A stretch of DNA of 64,000 nucleotides from assembly GCF_002850745.1 (NCBI RefSeq), contig NZ_KZ559467.1:507319-571318 (forward strand), read 5' to 3'. Shown piece after piece: positions 31,717 through 39,149 of the stretch. The translations under genes were made by a program, and so were the position numbers. A model generated the notes under the pieces. The model made no database searches and was not told where the DNA came from. It was given only the letters and a program-made list of their open reading frames with translations. Numbering within the stretch: the stretch's first letter is position 1; the number at the start of each line of letters is the position of its first letter. The DNA is from Nonomuraea indica (GTDB taxonomy: Bacteria > Actinomycetota > Actinomycetes > Streptosporangiales > Streptosporangiaceae).

Positions 31717-32073
31717 TCAGTCGTGGCGCGGGATGCCGGAGACCTCGTGGTCGGCGTGGAAGAGCGCCTCGTGGATGAGCGCGCGTACGTGGGCGTCGCG
31801 GGCCCGGTAGAGGACGCGGCGGCCGTCCCGCCGGGTCTCCACCAGGCCGGCGAGGCGGAGCTTGGCCAGGTGCTGGGAGATCGAGGGCCTGGCCACGCCG
31901 ATGGCCGCGGCCAGCGAGCCGACGTCGTACTCGCCGGAGGAGAGCAGCCACATGAGCCTCAGCCGGGTGGCGTCGCTGAGCATGCGGAACGACTCGACCG
32001 CGGTCTCCACCTGGGCGCTCGTCGGTTGCTCCTGCGATGAGGTGGCACCTGATTCGTTGTCGCGTGCGTACAT
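31717..32073 (-). CDS. ArsR/SmtB-family zinc-responsive repressor (CzrA type)
   Basis: The 118-residue protein has a winged helix (MLSDATRLRLMWLL to SISQHLAKLRLAGLVETRRD). A C-terminal helix carries the alpha-5 zinc site spaced as in CzrA/SmtB: Asp93, His95, His106 and His109 in RARDAHVRALIHEALFHADH. It should bind the divergent promoter and release on zinc. The CDF exporter gene begins 49 bases away on the other strand, so zinc-induced export is the logical circuit. Metal choice is inferred from ligands. Confidence 0.9.
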   Translation of the reverse strand: MYARDNESGATSSQEQPTSAQVETAVESFRMLSDATRLRLMWLLSSGEYDVGSLAAAIGVARPSISQHLAKLRLAGLVETRRDGRRVLYRARDAHVRALIHEALFHADHEVSGIPRHD

Positions 32074-32121
32074 GACTACCTATGATGCGAATAAAAGGGC
32101 CATATGCAAGTAGGGAGCGGC
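32074..32121. promoter_or_regulatory. Divergent promoter region of zinc repressor and exporter
   Basis: This 48-bp AT-rich spacer contains ATGATGCGAATAAAAG and ATATGCAAGTAG. Its composition differs from the surroundings, and it must carry both promoters and the repressor site. I could not define a clean palindrome. Confidence 0.55.
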
Positions 32122-33309
32122 ATGTCTGATCTTGGGCGCACCGACTCTTTGCCGGACAACGAGAACGGGCACGGGCATGGCCACGGGCACGGGCATGGCC
32201 ACGGGCATGGCCACGGGCATGGCCACGGGCATGGCCACGGGCACGGGCATGGGCATGGCCACGGGCATGGGCATGGCCACGGGCATGGGCAGGGCCACGG
32301 CCACGGGCAGGGGGAGAGCCGCGGTTCGTCGGGAGGGCTGCTGTCGCGCGTCCGGCACGCCTTCGTTCCGCACAGCCACGACAGCGCGGACAAGACCGAC
32401 GAAGCGCTCGAGTCGAGCAGTCGCGGCATGCGCGTGCTCGCGATCTCCTTCGCCGTGCTCACGGTCACCGCGATCATCCAGTCGGTGGTCGTGGCGTTCT
32501 CCGGCTCCGTGGCGCTCCTGGGCGACACGCTGCACAACTTCGCCGACGCGCTCACCGCCGTCCCGCTGGCCATCGCCTTCTCGGTGGGGCGGCGGATGGC
32601 GACGCGCCGTTTCACCTACGGGTACGGCCGCGCCGAGGACCTGGCCGGCATCGTGATCGTGCTCCTCATCGCGGCCTCGGCGGCGCTGGCGGGGTACGAG
32701 GCCGTCAAGCGCCTCGTCGACCCGCAGGACATGCGGGCGGTGGGCTGGGTGGCCGCGGCCGGCGTGGTCGGCTTCGTCGGCAACGAGTGGGTCGCCCGCT
32801 ACCGGATCAAGGTCGGCCGGGAGATCGGCTCCGCCGCGCTGGTGGCCGACGGCCTGCACGCCAGAACGGACGGCCTCACCTCCCTCGCCGTGCTCCTCGG
32901 AGCCGGCGGCGCCGCGCTCGGGTTCCCTCTCGCCGACCCGATCGTCGGACTGCTGATCACGGTCGCGATCCTGTTCGTGCTGCGCGACGCCGCCCGCGAG
33001 ATCTACCACCGGCTGATGGACGCGGTCGATCCCCGGCTGGTCGAGAAGGCCGAGGGCATCGTCGCCGGGGTGGCCGGGGTCGAGCGCGTCGGCGCGCTGC
33101 GGCTGCGCTGGATCGGCCACACGCTGCGGGCCGAGGTGGACATCGTGGTGGGTCACGAGCTTTCGCTGGTCCAGGCGCACGCCGTCGCCGTCGAGGCGGA
33201 GCATCGGCTCATCCACGACCTGCCTCGGCTGCGCGCCGCGACCGTGCACGCCGACCCCGGCGGACCGGAGGGCACCGACCACCACGCGGCCCTGGTCACG
33301 CACCGCTAG
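32122..33309 (+). CDS. CDF-family zinc exporter with (Gly-His)n N-terminus
   Basis: The 395-residue protein starts with a tract of 22 histidines in Gly-His pairs (about residues 16-62). A six-helix cation diffusion facilitator domain follows. The transport site residues are HxxxD in TM2 (DTLHNFADAL) and HxxxD in TM5 (GLHARTDGLTS), the zinc-type set. A C-terminal dimer domain (EGIVAGVAGVERVGAL...VHADP) follows. It exports Zn2+ by proton exchange; the His tract probably gathers metal. ATG 32122 after GGGAGC is preferred over 32104. The divergent CzrA-type repressor should control it. Confidence 0.93.
   Translation: MSDLGRTDSLPDNENGHGHGHGHGHGHGHGHGHGHGHGHGHGHGHGHGHGHGHGHGQGHGHGQGESRGSSGGLLSRVRHAFVPHSHDSADKTDEALESSSRGMRVLAISFAVLTVTAIIQSVVVAFSGSVALLGDTLHNFADALTAVPLAIAFSVGRRMATRRFTYGYGRAEDLAGIVIVLLIAASAALAGYEAVKRLVDPQDMRAVGWVAAAGVVGFVGNEWVARYRIKVGREIGSAALVADGLHARTDGLTSLAVLLGAGGAALGFPLADPIVGLLITVAILFVLRDAAREIYHRLMDAVDPRLVEKAEGIVAGVAGVERVGALRLRWIGHTLRAEVDIVVGHELSLVQAHAVAVEAEHRLIHDLPRLRAATVHADPGGPEGTDHHAALVTHR
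32167..32311 (+). repeat. Gly-His coding microsatellite (6/12-bp units)
   Basis: The run alternates GGCCAC, GGGCAT and GGGCAC units, often as 12-bp pairs (GGCCACGGGCAT), over about 145 bases. It encodes the Gly-His tract and is prone to length change by slippage. Confidence 0.95.
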
Positions 33310-33439
33310 CTTCCCCGGCTCCTGCTGCTGCCCGCCGCCACCGCGCCCGAGACCGTCGGGCGATCATGCCGATGGTGGCCGCGCGACCGGATGGCCGCCC
33401 TCCATCCGCAGGTGACGCCCGAGGGCTCGGACCGAAGGG
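33310..33439. other. 130-bp space between convergent genes
   Basis: It separates the 3' ends of the CDF exporter and a methyltransferase gene. No clear terminator stem or gene is visible. Confidence 0.35.
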
Positions 33440-34093
33440 TCAGGCGGCCGGTCGTACGGCTCGGACGTAGGAGAGCATGGCCGGAAGGTCGCCCTGATCC
33501 ACCTGGTCGAACCCGGCCCGCGGGATCAGGTCTCCGAGCAGGTCCTCGGGCCGCCGCAGCATCGCCGGGCCGGTCAGCATCCCCACCAGGCGGGCGAGCA
33601 GCGGGCCGGTCGGCGGGCGGAACTCGGCGATCAGCAGTCGCCCGCCCGGCCGCAGCACCCGGAACATCTCGGCCATGGCGGCACCGCGCTCGGCGGCCGG
33701 CATGTGGTGAACGGCCAGGCTGGAGACCACGACGTCGAACGAGCCGTCGGGCGCCTCCAACGCCTGGCCCTCGCCCACCGCGTAGGAGCAGTTGCCGGGC
33801 GCCCGCAGCCGGGCGTGCTCCACCATCGACGGTGCGGGGTCGATGCCGGTCACCTGCCCGGCCGGACCGACGACCCGGGCCAGGATCCGGGTCAGGTAGC
33901 CGGTGCCGCAGCCGACGTCGAGCACCCTGTCGCCGGGGCGGGCGCCGGACAGCGCCGCCAGGCGGGTGAACATCTCCCGACGCCGCCCGAGGAAGCCGAT
34001 CGACGCCATCACCTCGTAGGCGCGCGGACGGTCGATCGTGCCGCCGGCGTCGGCGTGTTCCGCGTGATTGTGGAGCAGCTTGCCGAGTCCCAT
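33440..34093 (-). CDS. SAM-dependent methyltransferase, paralogue A
   Basis: The 217-residue class I enzyme has motif I VLDVGCGTGYLTRIL, acidic TGIDPAPSMVEHAR, FDVVVSSLAVHHM and RVLRPGGRLLIAEFRPP, the pattern of UbiE/Coq5-like small-molecule methyltransferases. ATG 34093 follows GAGGAGA. The protein is closely similar over its whole length to the product of the gene facing it at 34375; both start MGLGKL and end in an LSYVRA/LFYVRA segment. The pair is divergent with 281 bases between starts. The substrate is unknown. A GAACAG-T-CTGTTC palindrome lies 16 bases upstream. Confidence 0.87.
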   Translation of the reverse strand: MGLGKLLHNHAEHADAGGTIDRPRAYEVMASIGFLGRRREMFTRLAALSGARPGDRVLDVGCGTGYLTRILARVVGPAGQVTGIDPAPSMVEHARLRAPGNCSYAVGEGQALEAPDGSFDVVVSSLAVHHMPAAERGAAMAEMFRVLRPGGRLLIAEFRPPTGPLLARLVGMLTGPAMLRRPEDLLGDLIPRAGFDQVDQGDLPAMLSYVRAVRPAA

Positions 34094-34108
34094 CACGTGT
34101 CTCCTCTC

Positions 34109-34121
34109 GAACAGTCTGTTC
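34109..34121. promoter_or_regulatory. 13-bp palindrome upstream of methyltransferase A
   Basis: GAACAG-T-CTGTTC is perfect and lies just upstream of the ribosome site. Its size and position suit an operator or a regulator half-site, and it overlaps the expected transcription start. Confidence 0.5.
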
Positions 34122-34374
34122 ACTATTGGACGGTGTGTGCATGGGGTGGTCAACAACCACTTCCGCCCTGCTGTGCGATAGCGAACAGGGGTGGTGAAGT
34201 GTCCGGAAACTCCGACGGTCGCGGTCACCTCCCTGGGAGCGCGGGCGCCGGCGTCGGCCGTCCGGCCGGGCAGGCGCCGGATTCTCGTGGCGCGTTCGGG
34301 GCGGCGCGGGGAGGGGATGTGAGGGGTGAGCCCCCGCGACCGGTCACACCGGGCTGTGCAGGAGGGAGCGCACC

Positions 34375-35037
34375 ATGGGCCTGGGGAAGCTGCACGACCA
34401 CTCCCGGCAAGGGCATGCGGGGAGCACGATCAACCATCCCCGCGCGTACGACGTCCTGGCGGCCGTCGGGTTCGCCGGACGGCGGCGGGAGGTGTTCACC
34501 CGGCTGGCGGCGCTGTCCGGGGCGAGGCCGGGGGACCGGGTGCTCGACGTGGGCTGCGGCACCGGCTACCTGACCCGCGTGCTCGCTCCGCTGATCGGCT
34601 CGGCGGGGCGGGTGGTGGGCGTCGACCCGTCGCCGCAGATGGTCGAGCACGCCCGCCGCCTGGCCCCGGACAACTGCTCGTACGTCGTGGGCGCGGGGCA
34701 GGCGCTGGACCTGGCCGACGGGTCGTTCGACGTGGTGGTGACGAGCCTGGCCGTGCACCACATGCCCGAGGAGGAGCGCGGGGCCGCCGTGCGGGAGATG
34801 TTCCGGGTGCTGCGGCCCGGCGGCCTGCTGCTGGTGGCCGAGTTCCGGCGTCCCGCGAACCGCCTGCTCGCCGGGCTGCTGACCGCGCTGGGCGGTCCGG
34901 CCCACCGGCACAGCCCGCGTGAGCTGCTGGGCGACCTCATCCCGCGGGCCGGGTTCCACGTCGAGGACGAGGGGGAGCTGCCGCCTCTGCTGTTCTACGT
35001 ACGTGCCAGGCGGCCCTCCATCAGCCTTACTTCGTAA
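34375..35037 (+). CDS. SAM-dependent methyltransferase, paralogue B
   Basis: The 220-residue class I enzyme has VLDVGCGTGYLTRVL, VGVDPSPQMVEHAR, FDVVVTSLAVHHM and RVLRPGGLLLVAEFRRP. It starts with MGLGKLHDHSRQG behind a strong AGGAGGGAG site. It is a near-homologue of the minus-strand enzyme at 33440, sharing motif order, length and the GARPGDRVLDVGCGTGYLTR block exactly, so the two arose by inverted duplication. The substrate is unknown. A pterin dehydratase gene follows on the same strand 96 bases later. Confidence 0.87.
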   Translation: MGLGKLHDHSRQGHAGSTINHPRAYDVLAAVGFAGRRREVFTRLAALSGARPGDRVLDVGCGTGYLTRVLAPLIGSAGRVVGVDPSPQMVEHARRLAPDNCSYVVGAGQALDLADGSFDVVVTSLAVHHMPEEERGAAVREMFRVLRPGGLLLVAEFRRPANRLLAGLLTALGGPAHRHSPRELLGDLIPRAGFHVEDEGELPPLLFYVRARRPSISLTS

Positions 35038-35133
35038 AGAGGCCGTGGGGCCGCGCCGGTGCCGATGGGGTGTGAAAGGGCTGGCTCGTGGTAGCCCACC
35101 CCATGGACCGCACAGCCAACGAGGGGGGAGATC

Positions 35134-35436
35134 ATGGCCGAACGCCTCACGGACGCCGACGTCGACACCGCACTGGAGGCCCTGGAAGCCTGGAGCAGGG
35201 AGGGCGACGCGCTGGTCAAGGACGTGCGCATCACGCGCGACAGCTACGGCTGGCTGAGCGAGGCGGTGATGAACGAGGCGAACGCGCTGGACCACCACCC
35301 CGAGATCGAGCGCACCGGCGACGGCATCAGGTTCCGGTTGACGACCCACAGCGCCGGCGGGGTGACGGCCAAGGACGTCGAACTCGCCGCCCGTATCGAC
35401 CGCGTCCTCAGCGGGGCGGCCCGCGACCGCGGCTGA
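35134..35436 (+). CDS. Pterin-4a-carbinolamine dehydratase
   Basis: The 100-residue protein has the compact PCD fold and the active-site histidine pair in NALDHHPEIE, followed by RFRLTTHSAGGVTAKDVELA. It dehydrates 4a-hydroxy-tetrahydropterin made by aromatic amino-acid hydroxylases, or acts as a moonlighting protein; no hydroxylase is nearby. ATG 35134 sits behind GGGGGGAG, and the length is normal for the family. Confidence 0.9.
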   Translation: MAERLTDADVDTALEALEAWSREGDALVKDVRITRDSYGWLSEAVMNEANALDHHPEIERTGDGIRFRLTTHSAGGVTAKDVELAARIDRVLSGAARDRG

Positions 35437-35446
35437 CCGGGGCCCG

Positions 35447-35569
35447 GCCGTGGACCGCGCGCGGCCGCTCACGGTTCCGGGCGGCCCGCCGTGGACCGCG
35501 CGCGGCGGCTGACGGTCCCGGGCGGCCGGCCGTGGGTTGTGCGCGGGGTCGGGGGCTACGGGCGGTCGG
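35447..35569. repeat. 41-bp tandem repeat, three imperfect copies
   Basis: GCCGTGGACCGCGCGCGG recurs at 35447 and 35488, and a weaker copy starts at 35529. The period is 41 bases. The third copy runs into the last codons of the convergent monooxygenase gene. Confidence 0.85.
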
Positions 35570-35891
35570 CCGGGACCTGCATCTCCCCGAGCGGCGACCA
35601 GTCCTGCTGCGGCACGGTGGCGTTCACGATCCGCGGCGTCTCGGCGAGGTGCGGCGGAAGCGTCCGCTGGGCCTGCCTGAAGTGCTCGGACCGGACGTGG
35701 GCCGCCCCGGCCTCGTCGTCGCGGAACGCCTCCACCAGCACGTACTCGGTCGGGTCGGCCAGGCTCCGCGACCAGTCGAACCACAGGCAGCCGGGCTCGG
35801 CCCGCGTCGCCTCGGTGAACTCCCTGGTGATCTCGGGCCACCGGTCGGCGTGCTCGGGCAGGACGCGGAACTTCGCGGTAATGAAGATCAT
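35556..35891 (-). CDS. Putative antibiotic-biosynthesis/quinol monooxygenase (ABM domain)
   Basis: The 111-residue protein fits the dimeric ferredoxin-like ABM fold: MIFITAKFRVLPEHADRW, then EPGCLWFDWSRSLADPTEYV, LVEAFRDDEAGAAHVRSEHF. Members oxidise quinols or polyketides without cofactor; the true substrate is unknown here. ATG 35891 is preceded on its strand by GAGGAG. The stop lies within a copy of the 41-bp repeat, and the last residues (EMQVPADRP) are not conserved in the family. Confidence 0.82.
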   Translation of the reverse strand: MIFITAKFRVLPEHADRWPEITREFTEATRAEPGCLWFDWSRSLADPTEYVLVEAFRDDEAGAAHVRSEHFRQAQRTLPPHLAETPRIVNATVPQQDWSPLGEMQVPADRP

Positions 35892-35968
35892 CGGTGTCGG
35901 CTCCTCGGCGGACGTGCGTGGCGAGCACTCCGAGGCTAACGCACCCCGGATCGCCGCATCGGGCGTGG

Positions 35969-36787
35969 TCAGGCGGGCCGGCCGAGGAAGCCGGCGGCCG
36001 GCGCGCACAGGCAGCACCGCTCGAAGTCGAACAGCTCGGCCGACGCTCGCGCCCAGTTCCGGGCGCTCGCGCTGGTGGACGCCGGGTCCACCAGCCTGGC
36101 CACCACCAGTGCCACCACCGCCGTCGCGCCCGCCCGGAACAGCGCGGCGGCGGCGCTCTGCACCCGCGCGCCCGAGACGAACAGGTCGTCCACCAGCAGG
36201 ACCCGCGCGCCGCGGACCCCGCCGATGACGTGGAAGGCCCGCTCGTCGGACTCCCGCCGGGCCAGGCGGCTCAGGGCGCTCTCGCTGTCGCCCGGCAGCA
36301 GGACGGGCCGGTGCAGGCCCGTCAGCTCGCCGACCATGCCGACGACCCGCGGCATGGGGTGGAACGCCTCGACGGGCCGTTCCGTGCGTGTGCCGGGGAC
36401 CGTGGTGACCAGCGTGAACTCGCCTCCGGCCGCCCGCGTCAGGCAGGCGCGGTGCGCGCGGTGGAACCGGGCGAGCGTGGCGGCGAGGAACCTGGACCGG
36501 TCCGGGCCGCCCGGCGGGGAGGCGGGGTCGCGCTGCCGGGCGACGATGTCGTACAACTGCGCGCCGTCGCCCCGGCGGGCGCACAGCGAGATCGGCACCA
36601 CGTGCGGCGTGTGCCGGAAGACCCCGCCCGTGGTGCGGCGGCAGCTCGCGCACATCTCGTACGGCTCCCGCACGGGGCGGCGCTCGTTCGGCCCCCAGTG
36701 GCAGACGTGGCAGACGCCGGGACGCGCCGCCGGAACGTTCCGGAACAGCGGCAGGTAGGGCCGGGTGACCGCGAAGGCGTCACCCAT
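35969..36787 (-). CDS. ComF-like phosphoribosyltransferase-domain protein
   Basis: The 272-residue protein has two cysteine pairs near the N-terminus (CHVCH and CASC), probably binding zinc, and a C-terminal type I phosphoribosyltransferase domain. Its PRPP loop is VLLVDDLFVSGARVQSAAAA. The pattern is that of ComF/GntX proteins, linked to DNA uptake in other bacteria but mostly uncharacterised in actinomycetes. A -35/-10-like pair (TTGACG, CAATCT) lies upstream at 36824-36854. The last residues carry another CCLC cysteine cluster, which could join the zinc site. Confidence 0.8.
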   Translation of the reverse strand: MGDAFAVTRPYLPLFRNVPAARPGVCHVCHWGPNERRPVREPYEMCASCRRTTGGVFRHTPHVVPISLCARRGDGAQLYDIVARQRDPASPPGGPDRSRFLAATLARFHRAHRACLTRAAGGEFTLVTTVPGTRTERPVEAFHPMPRVVGMVGELTGLHRPVLLPGDSESALSRLARRESDERAFHVIGGVRGARVLLVDDLFVSGARVQSAAAALFRAGATAVVALVVARLVDPASTSASARNWARASAELFDFERCCLCAPAAGFLGRPA

Positions 36788-36823
36788 GATCAGAAGGTGG
36801 TTGGTTGCCGGGTCACACTCACC

Positions 36824-36854
36824 AGATTGACTGCTTTGCCAGACATGTCGTCAA
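36824..36854 (-). promoter_or_regulatory. Probable sigma-70-like promoter for the ComF-like gene
   Basis: On the minus strand TTGACG (36849-36854) and CAATCT (36824-36829) are separated by 19 bases, within an unusually AT-rich patch. They lie about 40-65 bases before the ATG at 36787. Confidence 0.4.
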
Positions 36855-36866
36855 TATCCTTAACGA

Positions 36867-36882
36867 CAGGGAACGCTCCCTG
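36867..36882 (-). terminator. Short hairpin after the second NarL-type regulator
   Basis: CAGGGA and TCCCTG form a 6-bp stem with an ACGC loop, about 43 bases beyond the regulator stop on the minus strand. A second GGCCGGCC self-complementary stretch lies next to it. It is a modest terminator candidate. Confidence 0.4.
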
Positions 36883-36924
36883 GCGGGCCGGCCAGGGCCG
36901 GCGAGGACACGGGGCGGCCGTGCC

Positions 36925-37617
36925 TCACAGCGCCGGGCTGACCAGTCCCGTCTGGTAGGCGATGACGACCATCTGGGCACGGTCGCGAGCACCCAGCTTC
37001 GCCATCGCGCGGCTGACATGGGTGCGCGCGGTGGACGGGCTGAGGAACAACGCGGCGCCGATCTCGTGGTTGCTCAGGCCCTGCCCCACCAGGGCCAGCA
37101 CTTCGCGCTCGCGCTCCGTCAGCACCGCGAGCCGGTCCTCCGCCGTCCGGGCGGCTGTCCGTCGCGAGGCGAACTGGCCGATGAGACGCCGGGTGATCCG
37201 CGGCGCGAGCAGGGCGTCCCCGGCGGCGACCACCCGGATGGCGTGCAGGAGCTCGGCTGGTCCGGCGTCCTTGAGCAGGAACCCGCTGGCACCGGCGTGC
37301 AGGGCGTCGAAGACGTACTCGTCGGTGTCGTAGGTGGTGAGGATGAGGACGCGGACCTGCTCCAACCCGCGCGTCGCGGCGATCCGGGCGGTGGCCTGGA
37401 TCCCGTCCAGCCTGGGCATGCGGATGTCCATGAGGACGACGTCGGGGCGGGTGGCGCGGGCCTGGTCGACCGCTTCGGCGCCGTTGGTGGCCTCTCCCAC
37501 CACCGTGATGTCGTCCTCGAGGTCGAGCAGGACCCTGAACCCGGATCGCACGAGACCCTCGTCGTCGGCGAGCAGCACCTTGATCGGAGGGTTGGCCGGG
37601 GCGGCGGCCGCGGTCAT
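36925..37617 (-). CDS. NarL/LuxR-type response regulator (second system)
   Basis: The 230-residue regulator has a receiver (LLADDEG, VVLMDIRMPRLDG, ILTTYDTDEY, FLLKDAGP) and a LuxR helix-turn-helix (LTEREREVLALVGQGLSNHE to ARTHVSRAMAKLGARDRAQM). ATG 37617 overlaps the stop of the kinase gene, giving translational coupling. It is a separate pair from that at 6396-8143, but of the same subfamily. The divergent copper-lipoprotein gene across 282 bases is the natural target, and a 16-bp palindrome sits in that space. Confidence 0.93.
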   Translation of the reverse strand: MTAAAAPANPPIKVLLADDEGLVRSGFRVLLDLEDDITVVGEATNGAEAVDQARATRPDVVLMDIRMPRLDGIQATARIAATRGLEQVRVLILTTYDTDEYVFDALHAGASGFLLKDAGPAELLHAIRVVAAGDALLAPRITRRLIGQFASRRTAARTAEDRLAVLTEREREVLALVGQGLSNHEIGAALFLSPSTARTHVSRAMAKLGARDRAQMVVIAYQTGLVSPAL

Positions 37618-38867
37618 GTCCGGGACCCCGCCGGCGCGAGGGGCAGTCGTGCCCTGACTTCGAACCCGCCGCCCGGAAGCGGCCCGGCGTCGAGTTCGCC
37701 GCCCAGCAGCCGGCAGCGCTCGCGCATGCCGACGATCCCGCGGCCGGGCCTGGCCGCGCCGTCCGCGCCGCTCGCCTGCCGGGCCGGTGGGCGCGCCTCC
37801 GGGCAGGCCTCAGCTGAGGCGGCGCGGCGGCCCTCATCGGTCACGCGGATCTCCAACGCCTCGGTCCCGGGGTTCAGCGCCACCGTCACCCGGGTCGGGC
37901 CGACGTGGCGGACCACATTGGTGATCGATTCCTGCAGGATGCGGTAGGCGGCGCTCCCCACCGCGCTCGGCAACGGCGCCGCGGACGAGGTCTCCTCCAG
38001 CCTGACGTCGAGTCCAGCCTCGCGCGCCATGGCGGCCAGTTCGTCGATCTCTCCCAGCCCGGGGTACGGCACCCGCCCGCCGTCGTCACCGTCGCCGTCA
38101 CGCAGCACCCCGAGGATGGCCCGCATCTCCCGCAGCGCCCGGGAACTGGTGTGCTCGATGGTCCGCAGCGCCTCGCGCGCCACTTCCGGCCGCTTGTCGA
38201 GCACGTGCGCGGTGACACCCGACTGCACGTTGATGATCGCTATGGCGTGCGCGACGGTGTCGTGGACCTCACGCGCGATCCGCAGCCGTTCGGCGTCCAC
38301 CCGTGCCCGCGCCTCCTCCTCACGGGTCCGTTCGGCCAACTCGGCGCGCGCCTGCGCCTCGGCCGCGATGACCTGCCGGGACCGGACCGACTCGCCCACG
38401 GCGGCGCTCATGACCGCCGCGCCGATCCGGAAGTACACCCAGCCGATGGCGGCGCGTGGTTCGAGGTCGGCCGCGGCGACCAGCCAGCCGACGGCCAGCA
38501 CCGAGGTGCCCACGCCGGCGATCACCAGCGACCGGCGCCCGTCCCCGTAGGCGGCGAGGGTGTACAGGGCGACGCAGAGCCCGAGCGCGGCGGGTCCGTC
38601 CGGGAAGTCGAGTCCGTAGTACACCAGGCTGGTGAGCGCGGCGACGACGAACACCGGGACCGGCCACCGTCGGCGGCCGGCGACGACCACGCCGCCGACG
38701 ATCAGCAGGATGTGTCCCAGGTTCGCGAGGTCGGTGAGGGGGCGCTGCACCACTTCGCCGGCGTTGCGGACGATCGTGCCCTGGACCTGCATCACGGCGA
38801 TGAAGAGCGCGAGCAGCACGTCCTGCGCCGGCGCGGGCAGGCGCAACGGCACGGCGCGGTGTCTCAT
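37614..38867 (-). CDS. NarL-family sensor histidine kinase (second system)
   Basis: The 417-residue kinase has about five or six N-terminal membrane helices (residues 14-160). A linker, HisKA_3 (RIAREVHDTVAHAIAIINVQ, catalytic His after AREV) and HATPase (ESITNVVRHVGPTRV, GIVGMRERCRLLGGEL) follow. An Ala/Pro-rich insertion (EACPEARPPARQASGADG) splits the ATP lid. ATG 38867 matches the usual short start. The stop overlaps the regulator gene. Its signal is unknown, but the divergent gene set suggests membrane-redox stress or copper. Confidence 0.91.
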   Translation of the reverse strand: MRHRAVPLRLPAPAQDVLLALFIAVMQVQGTIVRNAGEVVQRPLTDLANLGHILLIVGGVVVAGRRRWPVPVFVVAALTSLVYYGLDFPDGPAALGLCVALYTLAAYGDGRRSLVIAGVGTSVLAVGWLVAAADLEPRAAIGWVYFRIGAAVMSAAVGESVRSRQVIAAEAQARAELAERTREEEARARVDAERLRIAREVHDTVAHAIAIINVQSGVTAHVLDKRPEVAREALRTIEHTSSRALREMRAILGVLRDGDGDDGGRVPYPGLGEIDELAAMAREAGLDVRLEETSSAAPLPSAVGSAAYRILQESITNVVRHVGPTRVTVALNPGTEALEIRVTDEGRRAASAEACPEARPPARQASGADGAARPGRGIVGMRERCRLLGGELDAGPLPGGGFEVRARLPLAPAGSRT

Positions 38868-38958
38868 GCCGCGATCCTACGGTTCCCGCGCGTGAGAGCA
38901 CTTCGGCCCAGGTGCGCGACCCGCCTACGACGACGGATGTAGCCGGGCGCGAGGCGGC

Positions 38959-38974
38959 TACGCAGAACTGCGTA
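38959..38974. promoter_or_regulatory. 16-bp palindrome between kinase and copper-lipoprotein genes
   Basis: TACGCAG-AA-CTGCGTA is perfect. It lies in the 282-bp divergent space, 92 bases before the kinase start and 176 before the lipoprotein start. It is a candidate binding site for the NarL-type regulator. Confidence 0.5.
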
Positions 38975-39149
38975 CACACTGCCATCCGCTGTCGGAGGCC
39001 GTGGCCGCGCGACGACGCGACGATGGGATCGCTTCCACCAGCCTGGCGACGCCGCCGCCGGCCGTCGCAGCGCAGTTCTCTGCCGGGACGGGCGTGCCCC
39101 GCCGAGCCAGGAATCTCCTGCAAACCCCGTCGCACGTCGAAAGGTCGTC

